The position numbers and the translations under genes were made by a program. Positions 6,072-12,832 of a stretch of DNA of 12,945 nucleotides are shown here, in pieces (positions within the stretch are counted from its first letter, which is position 1; every line of letters starts with the position of its first letter). The notes beneath the pieces are model-generated. The model saw nothing but the letters and a program-made list of their open reading frames with translations, was not told the origin of the DNA and did not search any database. This DNA comes from Spirochaetales bacterium. GTDB lineage: Bacteria > Spirochaetota > Spirochaetia > DSM-27196 > SLST01. The stretch lies in NCBI GenBank assembly GCA_007130265.1, contig SLST01000098.1, forward strand, positions 1 to 12,945, read 5' to 3'.

Positions 6072-7135
6072 TGAGACAGCTCATGAAGGGCAATGAAGCG
6101 GTCATCTACGGAGGTCTTCTCGGCGGAGCCACCCATTTCTTCGGGTATCCCATTACGCCCGCCAGCGAGATCGCCCATGCCGCCGCAGATCTGTTCCCCA
6201 AGAGCGGTCGGCATTTCCTGCAGGCTGAGAGCGAAGTTGCCGCCGTCAACATGATCTACGGCGCAGCCGGCGCCGGCGCTCGCGCCATGACCGCCTCCAG
6301 CGGGCCCGGCATCAGCCTCATGGCAGAGGGTATCTCCTACATCGCGGGGGCGGAGCTGCCCTGCGTGATCGTCGACGTCCAGCGTGCCGGACCGGGGCTC
6401 GGCAACATCTGGCCCGAGCAGAGCGACTACAACGCGGTGGTGAAAGGCGGCGGTCACGGCAACTACCGAAACGTCGTCCTCGCGCCCAACTCTGCGCAGG
6501 AGATGTGCGACTTCACCTACCGCGCCTTCGACCTGGCCGACCGCCATCGCGTGACGGTGTTTCTGCTCAGCGACGCATACATCGGGCAGATGATGGAGCC
6601 GGTTGAGCTTCCGGAGCGAGCGATCCACGGTGAGCGCAAGCCGTGGGCGCTCTACGGTGACGCAGAGAGCCGGGGAAACCTCATTTCGTCGATTCACATG
6701 AGCACCGCGGAGCAGGGAAATCACAACTGGAATCTGCGGGCGAAGTACGATCAGATTGCCCTTGACCACACCGACTGGCAGGAAGTCGACGCGGAGGACG
6801 CGGAGATTCTCTTCGTCGCCTACGGAATCAGCGCACGCGTCGCGCTCAGCGCTGCGCAGCAGCTGCGGCGAAGCGGCGTACCTGCGGGCCTTCTGCGGCC
6901 CAAGACCCTCTATCCGTTTCCGAGTGCCCGGCTTGCGGAGCTCGCTCGCGGCCGCGCGCGCGAGATCGCCGTCGTGGAGCTGAGCGACGGGATGATGGCC
7001 GACGACGTACAGTTGGCCGTTCTCGAGTCGGCCACCGTACATCGCCTCAACTGGCTGGGCGGTGAAGTGCCCACGACCGGTATCGTCGTGGAAAGGGCCC
7101 GGGAGCTGATCCCGGCCCTCGCGACGCTCCGTTAG
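6071..7135 (+). CDS. vorB: 2-oxoacid:ferredoxin oxidoreductase, alpha subunit (VorB/KorA type)
   Basis: A 354-aa protein with the pyrimidine-binding and domain II folds of the 2-oxoacid:ferredoxin oxidoreductase family, which converts 2-oxoacid, CoA and oxidised ferredoxin to acyl-CoA, CO2 and reduced ferredoxin. Visible family motifs are G-Y-P-I-T-P-A-S-E at 25-33, QAESE at 51-55, TASSGPG at 74-80 and VDVQRAGPGLG at 101-111. The length of about 350 aa without a fused N-terminal gamma domain matches VorB-type alpha subunits. GGAGG (6060-6064) sits 6 nt before the ATG, which overlaps the ferredoxin stop by one base. The neighbouring buk and ptb genes favour branched-chain 2-oxoacids as substrate; that is inference from context, not from an active-site residue. 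Confidence 0.9.
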   Translation: MRQLMKGNEAVIYGGLLGGATHFFGYPITPASEIAHAAADLFPKSGRHFLQAESEVAAVNMIYGAAGAGARAMTASSGPGISLMAEGISYIAGAELPCVIVDVQRAGPGLGNIWPEQSDYNAVVKGGGHGNYRNVVLAPNSAQEMCDFTYRAFDLADRHRVTVFLLSDAYIGQMMEPVELPERAIHGERKPWALYGDAESRGNLISSIHMSTAEQGNHNWNLRAKYDQIALDHTDWQEVDAEDAEILFVAYGISARVALSAAQQLRRSGVPAGLLRPKTLYPFPSARLAELARGRAREIAVVELSDGMMADDVQLAVLESATVHRLNWLGGEVPTTGIVVERARELIPALATLR

Positions 7136-7143
7136 GAGGAGCC

Positions 7144-8604
7144 ATGGTCAAGTACGCGAAACCCGAAAGCTTCTACGATACCTTCGAGCGCAAGGGGCCG
7201 GGCCAGCGCACCACGCACTACTGCCCGGGCTGCGGTCACGGCACGGTGCACAAGCTGATCGCCGAGGCGATCGACGAGTTCGGGGTGCAGGATCGGACGA
7301 TCTTCTGCAGCCCGGTCGGTTGCAGCGTCTTCGGGTACTACTACTTCGACACGGGTAATATCCAGTGCGCGCACGGGCGCGCACCGGCGGTTGCGACCGG
7401 CATGCGTCGCTCCAACCCGGACTCGATCATCATCAGCTACCAGGGCGACGGCGACCTCGCCGGGATCGGGACCGCGGAGATTATCCACGCGGCGAATCGC
7501 GGCGAGAACATCACCGTCTTCTTTGTGAATAACGCCATCTACGGCATGACCGGTGGTCAGATGGCCCCAACCACCCTGATCGGTCAGCAGACGACGACGA
7601 CGCCTGAGGGGCGGTGTGAAGCCCGCGACGGCAGTCCCATAGGCATGGCGGAGCTCATCAACGCATTGCCAACACCGGTCTTCGTCGAACGGGTGTCGCT
7701 CGCCGACGGAAAGCGGACGATGAAGACGCGCGCCGCGGTGCGCAAGGCGCTGCGCAACCAGATCGAAGGGAAGGGGTTCAGCTTCGTCGAGATCCTCTCG
7801 CCGTGTCCGATCAACTGGAAGATGAGTCCGAGTGATGCGAGGAAGTGGATCATCGACACCCTCGAGCATGCCTTTCCGGTCGGAAACTTCCGCGACGGCG
7901 CCGGTGAGAGTCGGACCGCCGCGAGTCCGGCGCAGGGAAGCGACGACCGCTGGCTCGACGATGAGGCGCTCCATTCGCTGCTTGCGAGTCGGCACGACTT
8001 CGCGGACGACCTGCGCGTGGAGAGCGTTGCCGAACAGCGGGTGAAGATCGCGGGCTTTGGAGGGCAGGGTGTCCTGTCCGCCGGAGTGCTTCTCGCAAAC
8101 TGTGCGATCACGAGCTCCCTACATGCGACCTGGCTTCCATCGTACGGCCCGGAGATGCGCGGCGGGACGGCGAATGCGAGCGTCATCGTCAGCACCGACG
8201 AGATCGGATCGCCACTCGTCGACAATCCGACCACCTTGCTCGCGATGAACGGACCTTCACTCGACGCCTTTGAGCAGAGCGTCGTGCCGGGCGGTCTGGT
8301 CGTGGCAAACTCCTCGATCGTCAAGCGCGAAGCCGAGCGGGACGACGTGCGGTTCTACCCGATTCCGGCCTCCGACATCGCGCAGGAGATCGGGTTCCTC
8401 GGGGCCGCGAACGTGGTCATGCTCACCGCCTACGCCGCGCTCGAAGGATTTCCGGCGGCCGAGACGATCCGGCAGGTCATTCCCCACTCACTGAAGCGGA
8501 AGAACCTCGAGAAGCTCAATCTGCAGATGGTCGACGCGGCATTCGATTATGTCGCGAAGAACCCGCTGCGATCGCCGGCGACCAAGGTGCGCCGCGAGAT
8601 CTGA
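7144..8604 (+). CDS. 2-oxoacid:ferredoxin oxidoreductase, fused beta (TPP) and gamma subunits
   Basis: A 486-aa protein joining two subunits that are often separate. Residues 1 to about 245 are the TPP-binding beta subunit: cluster cysteines C27-x2-C30 (CPGCGHG), C55 and C60 (FCSPVGC), the TPP/Mg motif G101-D-G-D with N129-N130 about 26 residues on, and C221 in a SPCPINWKMSP motif typical of the C-terminal cluster ligand. Residues about 300-486 are the gamma domain, opening with GFGGQG at 304-309 followed by the conserved SYGPEMRGGTA segment. A hydrophilic linker (about 247-298, rich in Asp, Ser and Arg) connects them. The frame is continuous with no sign of a sequencing fusion. AGGAGGA (7134-7140) precedes the ATG, and the stop overlaps the buk ATG by one base. 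It forms the catalytic core with the alpha subunit. Confidence 0.9.
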   Translation: MVKYAKPESFYDTFERKGPGQRTTHYCPGCGHGTVHKLIAEAIDEFGVQDRTIFCSPVGCSVFGYYYFDTGNIQCAHGRAPAVATGMRRSNPDSIIISYQGDGDLAGIGTAEIIHAANRGENITVFFVNNAIYGMTGGQMAPTTLIGQQTTTTPEGRCEARDGSPIGMAELINALPTPVFVERVSLADGKRTMKTRAAVRKALRNQIEGKGFSFVEILSPCPINWKMSPSDARKWIIDTLEHAFPVGNFRDGAGESRTAASPAQGSDDRWLDDEALHSLLASRHDFADDLRVESVAEQRVKIAGFGGQGVLSAGVLLANCAITSSLHATWLPSYGPEMRGGTANASVIVSTDEIGSPLVDNPTTLLAMNGPSLDAFEQSVVPGGLVVANSSIVKREAERDDVRFYPIPASDIAQEIGFLGAANVVMLTAYAALEGFPAAETIRQVIPHSLKRKNLEKLNLQMVDAAFDYVAKNPLRSPATKVRREI

Positions 8605-9680
8605 TGGGCGATCCCGCACGCATCCTGGTTGTCAACCCCGGCTCGACCTCGACGAAGGTCGCTCTCTTTGCAGGTTCCACCGAGGTGTGCGCAGACGCGC
8701 GCGCTCACAGCACGATCGAACTCGCAGCCTACCCGACGATCGCGGCGCAGGCGACGTTGAGGCGTGCCGCGATCGACGAATTCGTTCAGGAGAACGGCAT
8801 CGACCTTCGTTCGCTCGACGCCGCGATTGGACGCGGCGGGCTCCTGAAGCCGCTGCAGAGCGGGGTGTACGCGGTCAACGACGCGATGTGCGACGATCTG
8901 CGCTCGGCGCGGTACGGCGCCCATGCATCGAATCTCGGGGGGATCCTCGCGAGAGACATCGCCGAAGAAGTCGGCTGTTTCGCCTTCATCGCAGATCCCG
9001 TAGTCGTGGACGAGCTTGACGACGTCGCGCGGCTGAGCGGCCATCCCGAGCTTCCGCGCAGGAGCATCTTCCACGCGCTCAACCAGAAATCCGCGGCTCG
9101 GGAGGCGTGCCGCCGGTTGGGACGATCCTACGAGTCGAGCGCCCTGATCGTCGCGCACATGGGCGGAGGGATTTCCGTGGGAGCGCACCGGGACGGACGG
9201 GTGATCGACGTGAACAATGCGCTCGACGGAGAAGGCCCCTTCTCTCCGGAACGGGCGGGCACGGTTCCCGCCGGGCAGCTCGCCGAGATGACAGCTTGCG
9301 GTGACCGGGACCTTCCCGCCGTGAGACGAATGCTCACCGGGGCCGGCGGCCTCGTTGCGTACTGCGGGACGAACGATGTGCGCGAGGTGCGATCTCGGAT
9401 CGACGCCGGCGACGGCGAGGCGCGACTCGTGCTCGCCGCGATGTGCTATCAGGTCGCCGGAGAGATCGCCTCGCACGGGGCGACGCTCTGCGGCGCGGTC
9501 GATGCGATCGTGCTGACCGGAGGGCTCGCGCATGACGACTTCGTGGTGAGTGAGGTGAGCCGACGGGTCGAGTATCTCGCGCGGATTGTCGTGATACCCG
9601 GCGAGCGCGAGATGGTATCGCTTGCCGCCGCGGCGCTCGATGCGCTGTCGGGCGAACGCGAGGTGCGCCGCTATGGGTGA
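8604..9680 (+). CDS. buk: Butyrate kinase / branched-chain acid kinase
   Basis: Transfers phosphate from an acyl-phosphate (butyryl-, isobutyryl- or isovaleryl-phosphate) to ADP, giving ATP and the free acid. At 358 aa it is of normal length for Buk and shorter than acetate kinase (about 400). The acetate/butyrate kinase signature NPGSTSTK is at 11-18, the second signature HMGGGISVGAH begins at H185, and the stretch DPVVVDELDDVARLSG followed by FHALNQK is typical of butyrate rather than acetate kinases. The ATG shares its A with the beta-gamma stop, so translation is coupled to the oxidoreductase. The gene overlaps ptb by 8 nt. In Enterococcus and Listeria/Bacillus, ptb-buk accompany the NAD-linked branched-chain 2-oxoacid dehydrogenase; here they sit with the ferredoxin-linked analogue. 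Confidence 0.93.
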   Translation: MGDPARILVVNPGSTSTKVALFAGSTEVCADARAHSTIELAAYPTIAAQATLRRAAIDEFVQENGIDLRSLDAAIGRGGLLKPLQSGVYAVNDAMCDDLRSARYGAHASNLGGILARDIAEEVGCFAFIADPVVVDELDDVARLSGHPELPRRSIFHALNQKSAAREACRRLGRSYESSALIVAHMGGGISVGAHRDGRVIDVNNALDGEGPFSPERAGTVPAGQLAEMTACGDRDLPAVRRMLTGAGGLVAYCGTNDVREVRSRIDAGDGEARLVLAAMCYQVAGEIASHGATLCGAVDAIVLTGGLAHDDFVVSEVSRRVEYLARIVVIPGEREMVSLAAAALDALSGEREVRRYG

Positions 9681-10626
9681 AACCGGACTTGTTGAGGCGC
9701 GCACGAGCCGCATCTCGGCGCTGCTCGCCGAACGCCTTCAGCCGTTCGCCCGCGGTACGACGCCAACGGTTGCCGTGCCCATGGCGAACAACCCGGAAGT
9801 GCTCGGGTGCATACGCGTGGCGGTCGAATCCGGTCTTGCGCGGTTCGTGCTGATCGGGCCGCGGGATGAAGTGATCCGGCTCGCGCAGGACCACGAGGTG
9901 GATCTGGGTTCGGCGACGCTCGTTCACGAGACGGACCCTGTGAGCGCCTGCGCGCGAGCAGCCTCGATGGCCGCGCGCGGAGAGGCCCAGGTGCTGATGA
10001 AGGGCCTCGTGCAGACGGCCGATTTCGTCCGTTCGATCCTCAACCGCGCTCTTGGGCTCGCCCCCGCCGGCGGTCTGCTGAGCCACGTTGCGCTCTGCGA
10101 TGTCGACGGTTTCGTCCGACTCTTTCTCATCACCGACGCGGCGATCACGACGTACCCGAATACGACGCAGAAGCGCGCCATCGTCCTGAACGCCCTTGCA
10201 TGTGCGACGGCACTCGGGATGGAAACGCCGCGTATCGCCATGGTCGCGCCGGTGGAAAAGGTCAGCGACAAGGTGATAAGCACCAGGGAAGCCGCTGAGG
10301 TGGTTGCCGGGTTCGCCGGCGACCCGCGGTTCGAGATCGATGGACCGTTTGGCCTCGACGTGGCCATCTCTGCCGACGCCGCGGTGATCAAAGGGATTTC
10401 CGGGCAGGTTGCCGGCGCGGCGGACATCCTCGTGATGCCGAATATCGACGCGGCCAACGTACTCTACAAAGCGCTCACCGGCTTCGCGCACGCGCGGACC
10501 GCCGGCATAGTGGCGGGGGCCGCGGTGCCCGTCGTGCTCACGTCGCGATCGGATAGCGAGGAGAGCAAACTCAACTCGCTGCGGTTTGCGCTCGCAGCCG
10601 CGACCGGGACGTACGCTACTGCTTGA
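9673..10626 (+). CDS. ptb: Phosphate butyryltransferase
   Basis: Exchanges the CoA of a short-chain acyl-CoA for phosphate, supplying the acyl-phosphate used by Buk. The 317-aa length is as expected for the Pta/Ptb family. Family landmarks include MKGLVQTADFVRSILN from M109, DGPFGLDVA at 223-231, PNIDAANVLYK at 256-266 and SRSD at 291-294. The ATG at 9673 lies inside the end of buk (8-nt overlap), with GAGG (9660-9663) 9 nt upstream; the frame extends 17 codons further up without family character. The 3' end overlaps the stop of the convergent O-methyltransferase gene by 11 nt, and I see no intrinsic terminator. Here buk precedes ptb, the reverse of the usual clostridial and enterococcal order. 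Confidence 0.93.
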   Translation: MGETGLVEARTSRISALLAERLQPFARGTTPTVAVPMANNPEVLGCIRVAVESGLARFVLIGPRDEVIRLAQDHEVDLGSATLVHETDPVSACARAASMAARGEAQVLMKGLVQTADFVRSILNRALGLAPAGGLLSHVALCDVDGFVRLFLITDAAITTYPNTTQKRAIVLNALACATALGMETPRIAMVAPVEKVSDKVISTREAAEVVAGFAGDPRFEIDGPFGLDVAISADAAVIKGISGQVAGAADILVMPNIDAANVLYKALTGFAHARTAGIVAGAAVPVVLTSRSDSEESKLNSLRFALAAATGTYATA

Positions 10627-11275
10627 GCGCGAGCAGCATCCCGTCTCCGATGTTCACGAGAGCAGAGATGACGCGCGAATCCTCGAATACCTCACGGTTG
10701 ATTCTCCGGATCGCCTGTGTGTCGGGATCGTTGAGCGTGGGATCGACGAGCTTTCCGGCCCAGAGCGTGTTGTCGATCGCGATGAGCCCGCCCGGGCGCA
10801 GCAGCGTCAGGCATCGTTCATAGTAGTCGGGGTAGCTCGCCTTGTCCGCATCGATGAAGGCGAAGTCGAATGAGCCGTTCTCTCCGTCGCGGATCAGCTG
10901 GTCAAGGGTCTCGATCGCGGGGGCGATGCGCAGATCGATCTTCCCGTCGGCCCCGGCGCGGCGCCAGAACTCTCTCGCTATCGAGGTCCACTCCTCGTTG
11001 ATGTCGCACGCGATAATTCTGCCGTCTTCGGGAAGCTCGAGCGCGACCGTGAGTGCGCTGTAGCCGGTGAATACCCCGATCTCGAGCGTCTTGCGGGCAC
11101 CAAGCATCTTGACGAGAAGACGCATGAAGGCGGCCTGTTCGGCGGCGATCTGGAGCGATGACGATTCCAGCGTCGCGGTGTGTTCGCGAAGCTGCAACTG
11201 CACCGGGTGTTCATCCAGGTTGTGCTCAAGAAGGTACTGATAGAGCTCGCTCGTGAAGGTGATTGTCTTGTCCAT
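10616..11275 (-). CDS. SAM-dependent O-methyltransferase (caffeoyl-CoA OMT-like family)
   Basis: A 219-aa cytoplasmic, metal-dependent class I methyltransferase transferring the SAM methyl group to a hydroxyl, classically of a catechol; the real substrate is unknown. Motif I is E65-IGVFTGYSA, the SAM-ribose acidic residue D91 lies in ACDINEEW, the metal site is D142 in FIDADK with D168-N169 in IAIDNTLWAGK, and YPDYYE (148-153) follows as in family members. I chose the ATG at 11275 (MDKTITF) rather than one 12 codons upstream, because it gives the usual family N-terminus and has GAGAG just upstream. It is convergent with ptb and divergent from the DUF456 gene, so it is probably its own transcription unit. 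Confidence 0.9.
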   Translation of the reverse strand: MDKTITFTSELYQYLLEHNLDEHPVQLQLREHTATLESSSLQIAAEQAAFMRLLVKMLGARKTLEIGVFTGYSALTVALELPEDGRIIACDINEEWTSIAREFWRRAGADGKIDLRIAPAIETLDQLIRDGENGSFDFAFIDADKASYPDYYERCLTLLRPGGLIAIDNTLWAGKLVDPTLNDPDTQAIRRINREVFEDSRVISALVNIGDGMLLALKQ

Positions 11276-11320
11276 CTCTCGATGGTACTGTAGTTTTGAC
11301 GACCGATCCACTGGAGGCGC
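11276..11320. promoter_or_regulatory. 45-bp divergent promoter region between OMT and DUF456 genes
   Basis: On the minus strand, TACAGT (11292-11287) lies 11 nt before the methyltransferase ATG, implying a leader of only a few bases. On the plus strand, TTGTCT (11263-11268) and TACTGT (11285-11290), 16 nt apart, could drive the DUF456 gene and leave a short leader containing GGAGG (11313-11317), 3 nt before its ATG. Both boxes are weak matches and overlap each other, so the two start sites may exclude one another. Confidence 0.35.
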
Positions 11321-11815
11321 ATGGCACTATCCATCACAATGGTCGCACTCGGCAGCCTGCTCCTGTTCGTCGGGGCAATCGGGTGCATCATTCCCGCAGT
11401 ACCCGGTCCTGTGCTCGCTTATCTCTCGCTGATACTGGTGTCGATCGCGGGGGGCTGGCTGGTCATGCCCGTCTGGCTCCTCGTCGCTCTTGGCGTGGTC
11501 GCGGCGGCGACGATGGTGCTCGACAACATCCTCCCGGCGATGAGCTCAAGGAAGGCCGGGGCGGGCAGGGCGGGCATCATCGGCAGTGTGGTCGGGATGA
11601 TCGTCGGCAGCTTCTTCACCCCGGTCGGTACCATCCTTGGGGCGTTCGTCGGGGCGTTCGTCGGTGAGGTGCTCTTCCATCGCGAGAATCGTGCCCCTCT
11701 CAAGGCGGCGATTGGGGTGTTCCGCGGCACGCTCCTCGGCATCATGGCCAAGCTCGCGGTCACCGGGATGATCGCCTGGTATTTCGTGCGTGGTGCGGTT
11801 CAACTCTTCTCCTGA
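11321..11815 (+). CDS. DUF456 family integral membrane protein
   Basis: A 164-aa inner-membrane protein of unknown function. Hydrophobic segments cover about residues 3-25, 29-60, 85-112 and 131-160. The IIPAVPGPVLAYLSL segment near the end of the first helix and the glycine-rich GTILGAFVGAFVGE stretch are the features that recall DUF456. Between them is a basic loop (SSRKAGAGRAG). The ATG at 11321 is preceded by GGAGG, 3 nt away, which is closer than usual; an in-frame ATG six codons on has no better site. No functional clue comes from the neighbours, which lie on separate transcription units. Confidence 0.82.
   Translation: MALSITMVALGSLLLFVGAIGCIIPAVPGPVLAYLSLILVSIAGGWLVMPVWLLVALGVVAAATMVLDNILPAMSSRKAGAGRAGIIGSVVGMIVGSFFTPVGTILGAFVGAFVGEVLFHRENRAPLKAAIGVFRGTLLGIMAKLAVTGMIAWYFVRGAVQLFS
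11639..11662 (+). repeat. Perfect 12-bp tandem duplication inside the DUF456 gene
   Basis: GGGGCGTTCGTC occurs twice head to tail, encoding GAFVGAFV. The 12-nt unit keeps the frame. The encoded G-x3-G spacing is a helix-packing motif, so the repeat may be a recent in-frame slip or simply codon convergence on a selected motif. Confidence 0.7.
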
Positions 11816-11826
11816 CCCATGACTCC

Positions 11827-11835
11827 TGCTACAAT
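11827..11835 (+). promoter_or_regulatory. Extended -10 promoter (TGCTACAAT) of the Gfo/Idh/MocA gene
   Basis: TG-C-TACAAT is an extended -10 element with 5 of 6 hexamer bases matching. The hexamer ends 5 nt before the ATG at 11841, so +1 falls at about 11841-11842, on the start codon. There is no Shine-Dalgarno sequence before this ATG. No clear -35 is seen, as is usual for extended -10 promoters. Confidence 0.55.
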
Positions 11836-11840
11836 GACGC

Positions 11841-12818
11841 ATGCGTGTGCTCGTGTTCGGTTCCGGTTCATTCGCCCGTAAGCACGCCGAGATCCTTTCC
11901 GGTCTCGATGATGTCGAAGTGACGGCGTTCTGCAGCCGGACCGTCGGACACGCGGCGGCGGCCGCCGCCGACTTGTCGACGAGGACCGGCCGATCCGTAG
12001 AGGCCTACACGGACACCTCTGAAGCGATCGATGCAGAGAAACCGGATGCGGCGGTCATCGTCGTTACCCCCAATGGCCACGGCGAGATCGAGATCGAGCT
12101 CGTACGGCGGAAGGTGCCGTTCCTCGTTGAGAAGCCGATTGGCGTTGAGCCGGAGCATCCTCGTCGGATCGCCGAGGCGGTCGCCGACGCCGATCTGATC
12201 ACCTCCGCTGCATTTCACCTGCGATACCTGGATACGACCGAGGCCCTGGATGCCATGCTTAAGGCCACAACCCCGGTTATCGCGAACGGGTACTGGATGA
12301 GTACTCTTCCGCCGCCGGCCTGGTGGCGCCATATCGAGGAATCGGGCGGCCAGTTCGTCGAACAGACGGTACACATCGTCGACCTCGTGCGGGCCCTCTT
12401 CGGCGAGTTCGAGTCGGTATACGCGCATACCTCGAAACGAGTTCTTCCCGACATGCACGCAGATGCCGACGTTCCCGATGCCGGAGTCGCCGTCCTGCAA
12501 GCCAGACGAGGTCTCACGGTGACGCTCATCAACAGCTGTGTCGGACCGGGATCGATGCGCGTCGGCCTCGAGGTGGTGACGCCGGTGGCGCTCTTCGAGT
12601 TCCTTCCTTCGTTGCTGAGGGTGCGACGCGAGTTCGAGACGACCGAGCGTCGGCCCGAGCTCGACCCCTATCGCGTCGAAGATGCAGCGTTCATCGAGGC
12701 GGTGCGCACCGGCGACGCGAGCGGCATTCGCTCTCCGTACGCCGATGCACTCCTGACCCACGAGCTCACGATGGCAATCGTCGCGAGCTCGACTACGGGA
12801 CAGCCCGTCGTGCTCTAG
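11841..12818 (+). CDS. Gfo/Idh/MocA family NAD(P)-dependent oxidoreductase
   Basis: A 325-aa cytoplasmic dehydrogenase of the glucose-fructose oxidoreductase/inositol dehydrogenase family, which usually oxidises or reduces a sugar or cyclitol at a hydroxyl/keto position. The N-terminal Rossmann domain has G7-S-G-S-F-A in place of the common GxGxxG/A glycine loop and the family E97-K98-P99 motif (LVEKPIGV). The C-terminal alpha/beta domain carries WWRHIEESGGQFVEQTVHIVD (161-181), including the likely catalytic H178 and D181. The length is typical. Substrate and cofactor preference cannot be assigned. The gene starts 25 nt after the DUF456 stop but has its own extended -10 element, so it is probably transcribed separately, perhaps leaderless. 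Confidence 0.9.
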   Translation: MRVLVFGSGSFARKHAEILSGLDDVEVTAFCSRTVGHAAAAAADLSTRTGRSVEAYTDTSEAIDAEKPDAAVIVVTPNGHGEIEIELVRRKVPFLVEKPIGVEPEHPRRIAEAVADADLITSAAFHLRYLDTTEALDAMLKATTPVIANGYWMSTLPPPAWWRHIEESGGQFVEQTVHIVDLVRALFGEFESVYAHTSKRVLPDMHADADVPDAGVAVLQARRGLTVTLINSCVGPGSMRVGLEVVTPVALFEFLPSLLRVRREFETTERRPELDPYRVEDAAFIEAVRTGDASGIRSPYADALLTHELTMAIVASSTTGQPVVL

Positions 12819-12832
12819 CAGCCCGCGGGAAC

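Noticed and set aside
8604..9680. Acetate kinase instead of butyrate kinase
   Set aside because: The protein is 358 aa rather than about 400, the DPVVVDE...FHALNQK stretch is Buk-like, and a Ptb gene is directly coupled to it.
8547..9713. Long minus-strand open frame antisense to buk
   Set aside because: No family motif and no ribosome binding site; the plus strand encodes an intact butyrate kinase with both signatures.
12822..12829. CCCGCGGG palindrome between two convergent genes as a terminator
   Set aside because: It is only 8 bp with no loop and no T-tract; such sequences are frequent by chance at this GC content.
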